Origin: Salinicola salarius
GTDB taxonomy: Bacteria; Pseudomonadota; Gammaproteobacteria; Pseudomonadales; Halomonadaceae
NCBI RefSeq assembly: GCF_002179555.1
Contig: NZ_NHOU01000008.1
Location: 62,001-126,000, forward strand
Reading direction: 5' to 3'
DNA: 64,000 bases
A model generated the notes under the pieces. It did not search any database. It was not told the DNA's origin and worked only from the letters and a program-made list of their open reading frames with translations. A program made the position numbers and the translations under genes. Positions 47,212 to 56,346 of this stretch are shown one piece after another (positions within the stretch are counted from its first letter, which is position 1; each line of letters opens with the position of its first letter).

Positions 47212-48525
47212 ATGTTGCAGCGCCTCTCACGCCCGGCGGTCAAGCTGGTCGAGCGCTATTTGCCCGATCCCTATATTTTCGTGCTGCTGCTGACGATCAT
47301 CGCCGCGCTGGCGGCAGTGGGGTTCGAACAGCAGTCGCCTCTGGCGGTGATGCGCTACTGGGGCGACGGTTTCTGGGGTCTGTTGTCGTTTTCGATGCAG
47401 ATGCTGCTGGTGCTGGTGACCGGCTTCATGCTGGCCAACTCGCCACCGATCAAGCGCCTGCTGGACAGACTTGCCGCCCTTGCCGGAACGCCGGCCCGCG
47501 CGATCATTCTGGTGACGCTGGTCTCGCTCGCCGCGAGCTGGATCAACTGGGGCTTCGGGCTGGTCATCGGCGCCCTCTTCGCCAAGGCGCTGGCGCGTCA
47601 GGTGCGCGTCGACTACCGCCTGCTGATTGCGAGCGCTTACTCCGGTTTCGTCGTCTGGCATGGTGGGCTGGCCGGTTCGATCCCGCTGACCATCGCCACG
47701 CCCGGGCACTTCAGCGAAGCCCAGATCGGCATCATCCCCACCTCGCAGACCATCTTCGCGGGCTACAACCTGATCATCATCGTCGCTCTGTTCGTCGTCA
47801 TGCCGCTGATCAACCGCTGGATGCTACCGCCGGAGAACGAAAGCGTGTTCGTTACCCGCGAACAGCTCGCCGAGCCGGAACCGCCCGATTCGACCACCAT
47901 CAACCGCCCCGCGGACCGGCTCGAGAACAGCACGCTGCTCTCCTGGCTGGTCGGAATTCCCGGCCTGCTCTATTTGATCCACTACTTCGCCTTCGCCGGC
48001 GGCGGGCTCAATCTCAACAGTGTCAATTTCCTGTTTCTGATGCTCGCCATCGTGCTTCACCGCACCCCGCGCAGCCTGCTGGCGAGTCTGACCGAAGCGA
48101 TCCGCGGCGGTGCCGGTATCGTCATCCAGTTCCCGTTCTACGCCGGGATCATGGGCATCATGATGCAGTCCGGCCTGGCGCAGTCGCTGTCGGAGATGTT
48201 CGTCGCCATCGCTTCTGCCGATACGCTGCCGTTCTGGTCGTTCATCAGCGCTGGCGTGGTCAATCTGTTCGTGCCCTCCGGCGGCGGCCAGTGGGCCGTG
48301 CAGGCGCCGGTGATGCTGCCGGCCGCCGAAGCGCTCGGCGCCGATATCTCGCGCGTCGCCATGGGCGTGGCCTGGGGCGATGCCTGGACCAATCTGCTGC
48401 AGCCGTTCTGGGCGCTGCCGGTACTCGCCATCGCCGGGCTCAACGCCAAGGACATCATGGGCTTCTGCTTGATTCAGCTGGTGGTCACGGGCGTGATCAT
48501 CGGCCTGGGCCTGACGATGTTCTGA
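47212..48525 (+). CDS. atoE: Short-chain fatty acid transporter AtoE
   Basis: 437 residues with about ten membrane helices. The family blocks ASWINWGFGLVIGALFAK, YSGFVVWHGGLAGSIPL and FVPSGGGQWAVQAPVM are clear. It imports acetoacetate or butyrate. No other ato genes are nearby, but two acyl-CoA thioesterases are in the window. Confidence 0.92.
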   Translation: MLQRLSRPAVKLVERYLPDPYIFVLLLTIIAALAAVGFEQQSPLAVMRYWGDGFWGLLSFSMQMLLVLVTGFMLANSPPIKRLLDRLAALAGTPARAIILVTLVSLAASWINWGFGLVIGALFAKALARQVRVDYRLLIASAYSGFVVWHGGLAGSIPLTIATPGHFSEAQIGIIPTSQTIFAGYNLIIIVALFVVMPLINRWMLPPENESVFVTREQLAEPEPPDSTTINRPADRLENSTLLSWLVGIPGLLYLIHYFAFAGGGLNLNSVNFLFLMLAIVLHRTPRSLLASLTEAIRGGAGIVIQFPFYAGIMGIMMQSGLAQSLSEMFVAIASADTLPFWSFISAGVVNLFVPSGGGQWAVQAPVMLPAAEALGADISRVAMGVAWGDAWTNLLQPFWALPVLAIAGLNAKDIMGFCLIQLVVTGVIIGLGLTMF

Positions 48526-48605
48526 GACGGGAGCGCTATCTTTCTGACGAGGCCAGCGGCCGACTATCGGGGCGATTGATGGGCAGTTCGGGCCAAACGT
48601 GGTAC

Positions 48606-48633
48606 ATCTGGCGCATAAAATGCTGCGCCAGAT
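48606..48633 (+). other. Hairpin in the leader of the thioesterase gene
   Basis: ATCTGGCGCA pairs perfectly with TGCGCCAGAT across an 8-nt loop, ending 6 nt before the ribosome site GAGGACACC. No T-run follows. It may affect translation of the thioesterase. Confidence 0.4.
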
Positions 48634-48648
48634 GAGACCGAGGACACC

Positions 48649-49176
48649 GTGACGCCTGATGACCTACCCCGACAGCACGAACTGTCGATGACCGTACTCA
48701 TGACCCCCGACATGGCCAATTTCAGTGGCAAGGTGCACGGGGGCGCGATTCTGAAGAAACTCGACGAGGTCGCTTACGCCTGCGCCAGCCGCTATGCCGG
48801 CAGCTACGTGGTGACGCTCTCCGTCGATCAGGTTCTGTTCAAGCAGCCGATCCATGTCGGCGAGCTGGTGACCTTCCTGGCGATGATCAATCACGTCGGT
48901 CGCTCCTCCATGGAAGTCGGCATCAAGGTGCTGGCCGAATCGATCCAGGAGCGCGTGATTCGCCACACCAATAGCTGCTACCTGACCATGGTCGCCGTCG
49001 ATAGCGACGGCAAACCGGTGCCGATACCGCCGCTGGAATTGAGAACGCCGTTGCAGAAACTACGCTTCGAGAAGGCTGCGCTACGCAAGAAGTTGCGCAA
49101 GCAGGAAGCCGAAGAAGAGCGCAACGCCATGGCCGAACACCTCAAGGCGTATCCGGCCAGCCAGTTCGACGATTGA
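48649..49176 (+). CDS. Hot-dog-fold acyl-CoA thioesterase (YciA-like)
   Basis: 175 residues. MTPDMANFSGKVHGGAILKKLDEVAYACA contains the catalytic NFxGxVHGG and Asp of the YciA/BFIT family (residues 18-46, read in parts); QVLFKQPIHVGELV and NHVGRSSMEVGIKV follow. A charged C-terminal tail of ~35 residues forms a helix. Start GTG at 48649 with GAGGACACC upstream. Confidence 0.9.
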   Translation: MTPDDLPRQHELSMTVLMTPDMANFSGKVHGGAILKKLDEVAYACASRYAGSYVVTLSVDQVLFKQPIHVGELVTFLAMINHVGRSSMEVGIKVLAESIQERVIRHTNSCYLTMVAVDSDGKPVPIPPLELRTPLQKLRFEKAALRKKLRKQEAEEERNAMAEHLKAYPASQFDD

Positions 49177-49260
49177 CGCCTTCTTGCCCGAGCCGGGAAA
49201 CCATCCAGCGCGACGACTCTGCCCGGCCATCACTTCCGCCATTGCGAACAAGGACGTTCG

Positions 49261-50340
49261 ATGCTTGAAACCGAACCCCGCCAGTCAGACCGCCATCCCC
49301 GCCCCAAGCGGCGCATCAGCCGCTTCAGCGAGAGGCTGCTGCTGATCTGGGATTTCGCGATCGTGGTTCTGGTGGCGATCAATCTGGCGCTGCTGCTGTT
49401 CGACAGTCTCTATCTGATTCCGCCGCTCAACGCCGCTTTCGCCGCCGTCGCACCGAGCCTGCACGACACCTACGACGCCACCATCCGCGCCAATTTCTTC
49501 CAGATCGATCTCTGTTTCGTCGCCATCTTCATGCTCGACGTGCTGCTGGGCTGGGCCATCGCCATCGCCCAGCGGCGCTACGTGCGCTGGTTCTTCTACC
49601 CCTTCGTGCACTGGTACGACGTGCTCGGTTGTATTCCGCTGGCCGGGTTCCGCCTGCTGCGCGTACTGCGCGTGGTCTCGCTGATGATCCGGTTGCAGCG
49701 ACTCGGCGTGATCGATTTCACCCGCTGGAAGCTCTACCGCTTCTATCGCACCTATTACGGCGTGTTGATGGAAGAGATCTCCGACCGCGTCGCCATCAAT
49801 CTGCTCAGCGATCTACAGAGCGAGATCCGCGATAGCGAGCATCTGACCCAGCGAATCTCGACCGAGGTGATCCAGCCGCGCAAGGCGGCGCTAGTCGATG
49901 AAATCGCCGCCCGCCTGGAACGCACGATCAGCAAGGGCTACGCCGAGAATCACCAGCAGGTGCATCGTTACGTCGCCGCCCTGGTCGCCAGAACGGTGGA
50001 GGAGAACAACGAATTGCGACGGCTGCGGCGTCTACCGATGGGCGACGCCGTGGCGGAAGGCATCGAGCGCAGCATGAGCGATATTGCCAGCCGCGTGGTC
50101 CACGAAGCGATCGATGGCCTGCGCTCCCCGCATTTTCATTCGCTGATGACCGATCTGGTCGGCAGCGGCGTCGATGCCTGGCTTCACGTCGACGACAAGA
50201 CCGACCGGGTCACCCAGCAGGTGCTGATCGACATGCTGGAACTGCTCAAGGAGCAGGTCGCGGTGCAGCGCTGGAAGAACGAATTCAGCGCGCCTCGAAC
50301 TCGGCACGATCCCGCCCACGGGCACGAAACCGACGCCTGA
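49261..50340 (+). CDS. Voltage-sensor-like membrane protein without a pore
   Basis: 359 residues. Four N-terminal membrane helices resemble S1-S4 of ion channels: S1 ~24-50, S2 ~79-102 with D83 and D93, S3 ~109-127 with WYD at 118-120, and S4 ~128-148. S4 carries R131, R134, R137, R144 and R147 in FRLLRVLRVVSLMIRLQRL. No pore helix or selectivity filter follows. Instead residues 150-345 form a charged, helical cytoplasmic part with coiled-coil character (RTVEENNELRRLRRLP) and a C-terminal DMLELLKEQVAVQRW helix. AAGGACG before the ATG. Function unknown; it might sense membrane potential or simply be a channel-derived scaffold. Confidence 0.75.
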   Translation: MLETEPRQSDRHPRPKRRISRFSERLLLIWDFAIVVLVAINLALLLFDSLYLIPPLNAAFAAVAPSLHDTYDATIRANFFQIDLCFVAIFMLDVLLGWAIAIAQRRYVRWFFYPFVHWYDVLGCIPLAGFRLLRVLRVVSLMIRLQRLGVIDFTRWKLYRFYRTYYGVLMEEISDRVAINLLSDLQSEIRDSEHLTQRISTEVIQPRKAALVDEIAARLERTISKGYAENHQQVHRYVAALVARTVEENNELRRLRRLPMGDAVAEGIERSMSDIASRVVHEAIDGLRSPHFHSLMTDLVGSGVDAWLHVDDKTDRVTQQVLIDMLELLKEQVAVQRWKNEFSAPRTRHDPAHGHETDA

Positions 50341-50382
50341 CACTGCCGCTCGATCACGCAGCGGTATGGCGACGTGGCGACA

Positions 50383-51438
50383 TCAGCCGATGACTCGCAG
50401 CACGGTGTAGGGCGCCTCGCAGGCCTCACGCTCGTCGCGCTCGTCGATTCGGCCCAGCGACATGTCGCGGTCGTTGTCGTAGGCGACGAACAGCCGCTCG
50501 GTATCGAGCACCGCCAGCCCTTCCGCCTTGTGTTCGAATTCCAGAACCTCGCCGTGCTCGTCTTCCACGATCGAGGGCTCGGCGCCGGCGAAGAAGTCGC
50601 CTAACGGCATCGACCACAGATAGCCGCCCGTGTGCTCACCGTGCTCGTCGTCCACCTCGAAGCTCGCCATCAGGTAGAGGCGATCGTTGTAGGGGTCGTA
50701 TTCGAGACTCGAGAGCCCGCAGACATGACGAACACCAGCGTACTCCGAAGGCTCGAAGCGATAGCGCTCGCAGAGCTTGTCGACGAACTCAAGATTGCCG
50801 TCGGCCGTCATGCGATAGTGAACGCCCACCACCCGCGCCACGTACTCGAAATCGTCGTAGGCCTGGCCCTGTTCGCGCACGCCGAACAGTAGCAGGCCGT
50901 CGCTCTTCTCGCCCAGTTCGCCCCGCGCCGGGACCGCGGCCAGCCCTTCGATCTTGTAGTACGGCAGGCCGATCGCTTCGTCGAGCTTGCGCCGCAGCTC
51001 CAGCGAACCTCCGACGCCGTCGCGCGGATCCGGATCCACGACCTGGACGCGATCCGGCTGGCCCACCGGCCAGACCAGCAGATGATTGTAGGCATTGAGC
51101 GAGTGACTTGCGTCATCGATACGATCGAAGCCGGTCGTCGCCAGGATATAGCGACCATCGACGGTCAGCGCGAAATCCTCGTACTTGACCGCGCGCCGGA
51201 TGGCGTCCGCAGTCAGGTACTGGAGGCTGCCCGGATCCGGCAGGCCGTCGACCAGATCGAAGGCGAACACGGCCGACCGGTCGTCGCCGGGAATCGGCTT
51301 GTCGCTGGCCAGAATCAAACGCTCGCCGTCGAAGACCACGGCCGAGACTTCGACGTTGACCAGCGAGCCGTTTTCATGCGCCAGCCCGGCAGGGAAACAG
51401 GTCAGCGTGCCTTCGGTGATGAGCTCGGTACGTAGCAT
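50383..51438 (-). CDS. Predicted beta-propeller protein (DUF3616/phytase-like)
   Basis: 351 residues, no signal peptide. Repeated blade-like strands such as VSAVVFDGERLILASDKPIPG, YKIEGLAAVP, CGLSSLEYDPYNDRLYLMASFE (in parts) and HKAEGLAVLDTERLFVAYDND suggest a six-bladed propeller of the DUF3616/esterase-like phytase group. AAGGAGA lies 6 nt before the ATG at 51438. Substrate unknown. Confidence 0.72.
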   Translation of the reverse strand: MLRTELITEGTLTCFPAGLAHENGSLVNVEVSAVVFDGERLILASDKPIPGDDRSAVFAFDLVDGLPDPGSLQYLTADAIRRAVKYEDFALTVDGRYILATTGFDRIDDASHSLNAYNHLLVWPVGQPDRVQVVDPDPRDGVGGSLELRRKLDEAIGLPYYKIEGLAAVPARGELGEKSDGLLLFGVREQGQAYDDFEYVARVVGVHYRMTADGNLEFVDKLCERYRFEPSEYAGVRHVCGLSSLEYDPYNDRLYLMASFEVDDEHGEHTGGYLWSMPLGDFFAGAEPSIVEDEHGEVLEFEHKAEGLAVLDTERLFVAYDNDRDMSLGRIDERDEREACEAPYTVLRVIG

Positions 51439-51573
51439 GGGATCTCCTTGCTGAATGCTGCGGCAACGTCTTCGAGAGGCTGCCCGATCTGCCGGAGCGC
51501 CACTGGCTGGCAGATTCCTGAAACGGCGAGGGCCGGTCATCGGCCGGCCCTCGAAGCATGCGCTTGCCTGCAG

Positions 51574-51891
51574 TCAGCCGCAGGTGATATCCGTGATCAT
51601 GCGCTGGTCGTCGACCTTGATGTTGAGCCGTTCCGAACGATGATCCATCGTGTAAGCCTTGCCAGGCTCCATGATCCGGATCTCGGCGGCACGCGAACGA
51701 TCCGCGATACGCGCCTGCAGCTCATCCGTCAGGGTCTCCCCGACCAGGCTGCCGACGGTCTGGGCGCCGCAGGCATCTTCGGGAACCGGCTTCACGTCCG
51801 GCGGCCGGGGCGCCTCGTCGGGCTTGGGCGCGGTGCTGCAACCCGCCAGTAGAAAGCCGCTCACGATCAATGCCGCTCCAGGAAACTTCAT
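51574..51891 (-). CDS. I78-family peptidase inhibitor lipoprotein
   Basis: 105 residues. Lipoprotein signal with lipobox LAGC, a Pro-rich linker, then the I78 domain: CGAQTVGSLVGETLTDE and PGKAYTMDHRSERLNIKVDD with the terminal DITCG; the two Cys likely pair. It probably protects periplasmic or surface proteins from proteases. AGGAGTAGG precedes the ATG. Confidence 0.88.
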   Translation of the reverse strand: MKFPGAALIVSGFLLAGCSTAPKPDEAPRPPDVKPVPEDACGAQTVGSLVGETLTDELQARIADRSRAAEIRIMEPGKAYTMDHRSERLNIKVDDQRMITDITCG

Positions 51892-52142
51892 GTCCTACTC
51901 CTCATCGTCTTGATGACCCATTCCTGATCGAATGAACCTCGGATGAATCCATCCTAGCAGCTAGCGCCAGGCTCGGCATCGGCTGGTCGGCCGGGCGCAG
52001 TACCGCTAGACTCATCCTCTACCCAGGCGAGGTTCGTCATCCGGCCCTCGACAACAGCCGTCCCGGACGGACGCCCACAATAATCGAGTCTGCAAGCTCG
52101 ACAAACGAGCCTTGCGCTCATCGATCGCAAAGGAACGCCGCC

Positions 52143-53084
52143 ATGTCCCATTCGCTCCCCCGTCTACTCACCTCCGTTGCCGCCGCGGCGATGACCGTCA
52201 GCCTTGGCATGAGCCAGGCCATGGCGCAGGACGACCAGCAGCCGATTCGCGTCGCCTCCAAGATCGATACCGAAGGTTCGCTGCTCGGCAACATGATCGT
52301 CGACGTGCTGGAAAACGCCGACCTGCCGGTGGAGAGCCGTCTGCAGCTAGGCCCCACCAACATCGTGCGCCAGGCGCTGGTGGCTGGCGATATCGATCTC
52401 TACCCCGAATATACCGGCAACGGCGCGTTCTTCACCGATACCACCGACGACCCGGCGTGGAAGGACGAGCAGGCGGGCTACGAGAAGATCAAGGCCGCCG
52501 ACAGCGAAGCGCACCAGCTGGCGTGGCTGACCCCGGCACCCGCCAACAACACCTGGGCGATCGCCGTACGCCAGGATGTCGCCGACGAAAACGACCTCTC
52601 CTCCATGGCCGACTTCGGTCAGTGGGTCAGCGACGGCGGCGAGATCAAGCTGGCCGCGTCGGCGGAATTCGTCGAGAGCGACGCGGCGCTGCCGAGCTTC
52701 CAGCGTGCCTATGACTTCACGCTCGGCGAAGACCAGCTGCTGGTGCTCTCCGGCGGCAACACTGCCGCGACCATCCGCGCCGCGGCCGAGGGCACCAGCG
52801 GCACCAATGCGGCCATGGTCTATGGCACGGATGGCGCCATCGCCGCCGCCGGGCTCAAGGTAATGGACGATCCCCAGGGCGTGCAGATGGTTTACGAACC
52901 GGCCCCGGTGGTGCGCCAGTCGGTGCTCGAGTCCTACCCGCAGATCGAGGAGTTGCTGAAGCCGGTGTTCGAATCGCTCGACCGTGAAACGCTGCAGACG
53001 CTGAACGGCAAGATCCAGGTCGACGGCCTGCCGGCGGATCAGGTCGCCCACGACTATCTCACCGAACAAGGCCTCCTGGACTGA
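52143..53084 (+). CDS. osmF: ABC transporter substrate-binding protein OsmF (YehZ)
   Basis: 313 residues. Signal peptide ending QAMAQ, then the OpuAC-type binding domain: IRVASKIDTEGSLLGNMIVDVLE, QALVAGDIDLYPEYTGNGAFF, and AATIRAAAEGTSGTNAAMVYGTDG. This is the glycine-betaine-type YehZ/OsmF group, low-affinity and osmotically or stationary-phase induced in enteric bacteria. First gene of osmF-yehY-yehX-yehW; AAAGGAA precedes the ATG. Confidence 0.93.
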   Translation: MSHSLPRLLTSVAAAAMTVSLGMSQAMAQDDQQPIRVASKIDTEGSLLGNMIVDVLENADLPVESRLQLGPTNIVRQALVAGDIDLYPEYTGNGAFFTDTTDDPAWKDEQAGYEKIKAADSEAHQLAWLTPAPANNTWAIAVRQDVADENDLSSMADFGQWVSDGGEIKLAASAEFVESDAALPSFQRAYDFTLGEDQLLVLSGGNTAATIRAAAEGTSGTNAAMVYGTDGAIAAAGLKVMDDPQGVQMVYEPAPVVRQSVLESYPQIEELLKPVFESLDRETLQTLNGKIQVDGLPADQVAHDYLTEQGLLD

Positions 53085-53092
53085 ACTCGATC

Positions 53093-54295
53093 ATGGCGTC
53101 AGCCGCAAGCCATCAATGGGTCGGCAATCGGGTGCTGATGACGCTGCTCGTCGCCGCGGTCGCCAGCGTCGGGCTGCTGCCCTTCGCCAGTCTCTCGCCC
53201 AACCGACTGGCCTCGGGGCAGTCGGTGATGCTCTGGCAGGCGCTGGCAAGCTGGCAGCTCGCGGCCCTTGCGCTGATCGGGATAGCCCTGCTGATCGCGG
53301 CGCTGGCGAAGCCGATGGGGCCACGCGCCTCCCAATGGCTCGCGCTGGCCGCCACGCTGCCGCTGCTGGCGCTCGATTTCTACGGCCTCGGGGATTACGC
53401 CCATCGCGCGCTGGTCGACGCCTCGCCGGCGGCTCGCGTTTCCCAGGGCGCGACCTTCTGGATCCTGCTTCTCGTCTCTGCCCTGATCGCCATCGATGCC
53501 CTGCAGCGACTGCGTCTCGGCCTGACCCGGCGAGCGCTGTACGGCGCGCTGGCTCTGGCCGTGATCGGCGTCTGTTTCTCCGGTGAACTGCTCGCGCCGC
53601 TGTCGATCATGCGCGAGTTCGCCAATCAGGAGGAAAACTTCGTCGATCAGCTCATCCGCCACCTGCTGCTGGTGGGCGGCGCCCTGCTGCCTGCCCTGCT
53701 GGTCGGCCTGCCGCTGGGGCTGCTGGCGAATCGTCGTGCCCGCCTGCGCAACGGCCTGTTCAGCGTGCTCAACGTCTTCCAGACACTTCCCTCGATTGCC
53801 GTGTTCGGGCTGCTTATCGCGCCGCTCTCGGCGCTCGGCCGCGCCGTGCCGTGGCTGGGCGATCTCGGCGTCAGCGGCATCGGCGTGGCGCCGGCGATTA
53901 TCGCGCTGGTGCTCTACTCGCTGCTGCCGATCGTGCGCAACACCTACTCCGGCCTTGCCGGTGTCTCCAGCGGTGCGCTGGAAGCGGCTCGCGGCATGGG
54001 CATGACGCCGCGCCAGATACTGTGGCAGGTGGAGATTCCGCTGGCATTACCGGTGATCCTCTCGGGGCTGCGTATCGTCACCGTTCAGGCGATCGGCCTG
54101 GTGGTGGTCGCCGCGCTGATCGGCGCCGGCGGCTTCGGCGCCTTCATCTTCCAGGGGCTGGGCCAGTACGCCATCGATCTGGTGCTGCTGGGGGCCATCC
54201 CGACCATCGTGCTGGCGGTGATCGCCGACTTCGTGCTGCAGATTCTGGTCGGTCTGAGCCGGCCGCCCGGCACCCGCCAGGAAAACACTGCCTAA
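53093..54295 (+). CDS. yehY: ABC transporter permease YehY
   Basis: 400 residues. An N-terminal block of about five membrane segments (residues 15-165) is followed by a BPD_transp_1 permease domain with the EAARGMGMTPRQILWQVEIP coupling loop. The long N-terminal extension is the YehY feature. It begins 8 bp after osmF, but 146 bp separate it from yehX. Confidence 0.93.
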   Translation: MASAASHQWVGNRVLMTLLVAAVASVGLLPFASLSPNRLASGQSVMLWQALASWQLAALALIGIALLIAALAKPMGPRASQWLALAATLPLLALDFYGLGDYAHRALVDASPAARVSQGATFWILLLVSALIAIDALQRLRLGLTRRALYGALALAVIGVCFSGELLAPLSIMREFANQEENFVDQLIRHLLLVGGALLPALLVGLPLGLLANRRARLRNGLFSVLNVFQTLPSIAVFGLLIAPLSALGRAVPWLGDLGVSGIGVAPAIIALVLYSLLPIVRNTYSGLAGVSSGALEAARGMGMTPRQILWQVEIPLALPVILSGLRIVTVQAIGLVVVAALIGAGGFGAFIFQGLGQYAIDLVLLGAIPTIVLAVIADFVLQILVGLSRPPGTRQENTA

Positions 54296-54441
54296 ATGGC
54301 TGCGCAGGCGAATCGCTGCGTTGCGCGGTGCTCGGAGTCCTCACATATACCCATATGCTCCGGGTCCTGCGCTCCGTGCGCCTTGCGCTTCATCCTGCTC
54401 GCCGATTTATTCAGCGATTCCTGAAGGAAGATTGATGACTG
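54296..54441. other. Non-coding insert-like segment between yehY and yehX
   Basis: 146 bp interrupting an otherwise tightly packed operon. It contains an interrupted stem (CGGAG 54333-54337 with CTCCG 54358-54362; CATAT 54344-54348 with ATATG 54353-54357) followed by a run of GCGC-rich words (CTGCGCTCCGTGCGCCTTGC). It ends in the yehX ribosome site GAAGGAAG. It looks like a dispersed extragenic repeat, but no second copy is in the window. Confidence 0.5.
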
Positions 54442-55509
54442 ATGATTGAATTGCAAGGATTGACCAAGAGCTACGCCGGCACGAACGTCGTCGATGACGT
54501 CTCGCTGACGTTGGAGACTGGCGAGTTCGGCGTGCTGATCGGGCCTTCCGGTTGTGGCAAGTCGACCACGCTGAAAATGATCAATCGCCTGGTGCCCCTG
54601 AGCGGCGGCCGCATCATTCTCAATGGCGACGACGTCACCGACCTGCCGGCCGAACAGCTCAGACGGCGGATCGGCTACGCGATTCAGTCGACCGGGCTCT
54701 TCCCGCACTGGAGCGTGGCCCAGAACATCGCCACCGTGCCGCAGCTGCTGAAGTGGCCGAAGTCGCGTATCGACGATCGGGTCGACGAGCTGATGGCGAT
54801 GTTCCATCTCGATCCCGTCGAATTTCGCCACAAGTATCCGCACCAGCTCTCCGGCGGGCAGGCGCAGCGTGTCGGCGTGGCCCGGGCGCTGGCCGCCGAC
54901 CCGGAAATGCTGCTGATGGACGAGCCCTTCGGCGCGGTCGACCCGCTCACCCGCGAGGTGCTCCAGGCGGAGCTCAAGCGCGTCCACCAGCAGACCGGCA
55001 AGACCATCGTCTTCGTCACCCACGACATGGACGAGGCGCTGCAGCTCGCGACCCGCATTGCGCTGCTAAACGGCGGCCGGCTGGTACAGTACGACCGGCC
55101 GATCGAGATGATGGTGAAGCCTGCGGACGACTTCGTGCGCGAATTCATCGGCCAGGCGGATCTCGGCCTCAAGCTGCTCTCGAGGCGCTGGGTGCATCAA
55201 TATCAACGGGCGCCGAGTCTCGAACACCACGCCACCCTTCCCGGTCTCGATCACTGCTGGCAGCTCGATGACGCCGGCCGGCCGGTTGCACTCGAAGGCG
55301 CGCGGCTGGACGACGACCATGGCGTCACGCCGGTCAAGGCCGAGTGGACCGCCAAGCCCGAGATGAGCCTGAAGGAGGCGCTCTCCCGCATGGTGTGGTA
55401 TCGCGTAATGGTGCTGCCGGTAGTCGACGACGCAGGCAAGCTGATCGGCGAGATCGGCATGCAAGGCATCATGGGAATTCAGGCGGAAGCGGAGGGCCGG
55501 GTTTCATGA
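54442..55509 (+). CDS. yehX: ABC transporter ATP-binding protein YehX
   Basis: 355 residues. Walker [10 protein letters not shown] (34-42), Q-loop [14 protein letters not shown], signature [15 protein letters not shown], Walker [12 protein letters not shown] and switch His in [11 protein letters not shown]-terminal CBS-like region (about 300-350, [16 protein letters not shown]) fits osmolyte transporters gated by ionic strength. Overlaps yehW by 4 nt. Confidence 0.95.
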   Translation: MIELQGLTKSYAGTNVVDDVSLTLETGEFGVLIGPSGCGKSTTLKMINRLVPLSGGRIILNGDDVTDLPAEQLRRRIGYAIQSTGLFPHWSVAQNIATVPQLLKWPKSRIDDRVDELMAMFHLDPVEFRHKYPHQLSGGQAQRVGVARALAADPEMLLMDEPFGAVDPLTREVLQAELKRVHQQTGKTIVFVTHDMDEALQLATRIALLNGGRLVQYDRPIEMMVKPADDFVREFIGQADLGLKLLSRRWVHQYQRAPSLEHHATLPGLDHCWQLDDAGRPVALEGARLDDDHGVTPVKAEWTAKPEMSLKEALSRMVWYRVMVLPVVDDAGKLIGEIGMQGIMGIQAEAEGRVS

Positions 55510-56273
55510 ACGGCGCGATCCACGGGGCACGGCGGCTACGCGCTGCCTCCGCCGGGAACGGGGTCCTGGGCGTACTGATCGTGTTGCTGATCGGCCTGAC
55601 GCTGGGCATGGGCCAGCTGGAGCCGCTGTTCCGGGCGCTGTTCCCGGACCTAGGCAACCCGCTCTACGCCCGGGACAGCTTCCTCAACCTGATGCTTGCG
55701 CACATCGGGCTGGTGCTGATGTCGTCGCTGATCTCGGTGACGATCGGCGTCGCCGCGGGCCTGTTCGTGACCCGCCCGGTCGGGCGCGAGTTCGAGCCGA
55801 TGGTGTCGTCACTGGCCGCGATCGGCCAGACCTTCCCGCCCGCCGCGGTCCTCGCCATTGCCGTGCCGCTGGCCGGCTTCGGCTTCGCTCCGACCATCAT
55901 CGCGCTCTCGCTCTACGGCCTGCTGCCGGTGATCCAGAACACCATCGCCGGTCTCGGCACGGTACCGCAGACCACGCTCGAGGCCGCCCGCGGCAACGGC
56001 ATGAACCGCTGGCAGATTCTGCGCCGCGTGGAGCTGCCCCTGGCGATGCCGGTGATCATCGCCGGCATTCGCATTTCGGTGATCGTCAACATCGGCACCG
56101 CCACCATCGGCTCCACCGTCGGCGCCAAGAGCCTCGGCACGCCGCTGATTGCAGGCCTGGTCGGCAACAACCTGGCCTACGTAATCCAGGGGGCGCTGCT
56201 GGTCGGCCTGCTGGCGATCGTCACTGACCTGCTGTTCGAGCGGCTGGAGCGGCGTTACTCGTTCGGCGGTTGA
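55506..56273 (+). CDS. yehW: ABC transporter permease YehW
   Basis: 255 residues, about six membrane helices, with the permease loop [20 protein letters not shown] and the terminal ...[11 protein letters not shown]. It pairs with YehY as a heterodimeric channel. Its ATG overlaps the yehX stop (ATGA). It is the last gene of the operon; the convergent SDR gene follows. Confidence 0.95.
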   Translation: MNGAIHGARRLRAASAGNGVLGVLIVLLIGLTLGMGQLEPLFRALFPDLGNPLYARDSFLNLMLAHIGLVLMSSLISVTIGVAAGLFVTRPVGREFEPMVSSLAAIGQTFPPAAVLAIAVPLAGFGFAPTIIALSLYGLLPVIQNTIAGLGTVPQTTLEAARGNGMNRWQILRRVELPLAMPVIIAGIRISVIVNIGTATIGSTVGAKSLGTPLIAGLVGNNLAYVIQGALLVGLLAIVTDLLFERLERRYSFGG

Positions 56274-56279
56274 GCTTAT

Positions 56280-56346
56280 CCAAAGCCCTTAGCCAAAGCC
56301 CTTAACCAAAGCCCTTAACCAAAGCCCTTAACCAAAGCCCTTAGCC
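56280..56346. repeat. 13-bp tandem repeat at the SDR 3' end
   Basis: Five full copies of ACCAAAGCCCTTA/GCCAAAGCCCTTA, grading into the last codons of the SDR gene (the Phe-Gly-stop segment). It appears to be a duplication of the gene's own stop region, so each unit carries a TAA in the SDR sense. Confidence 0.9.
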
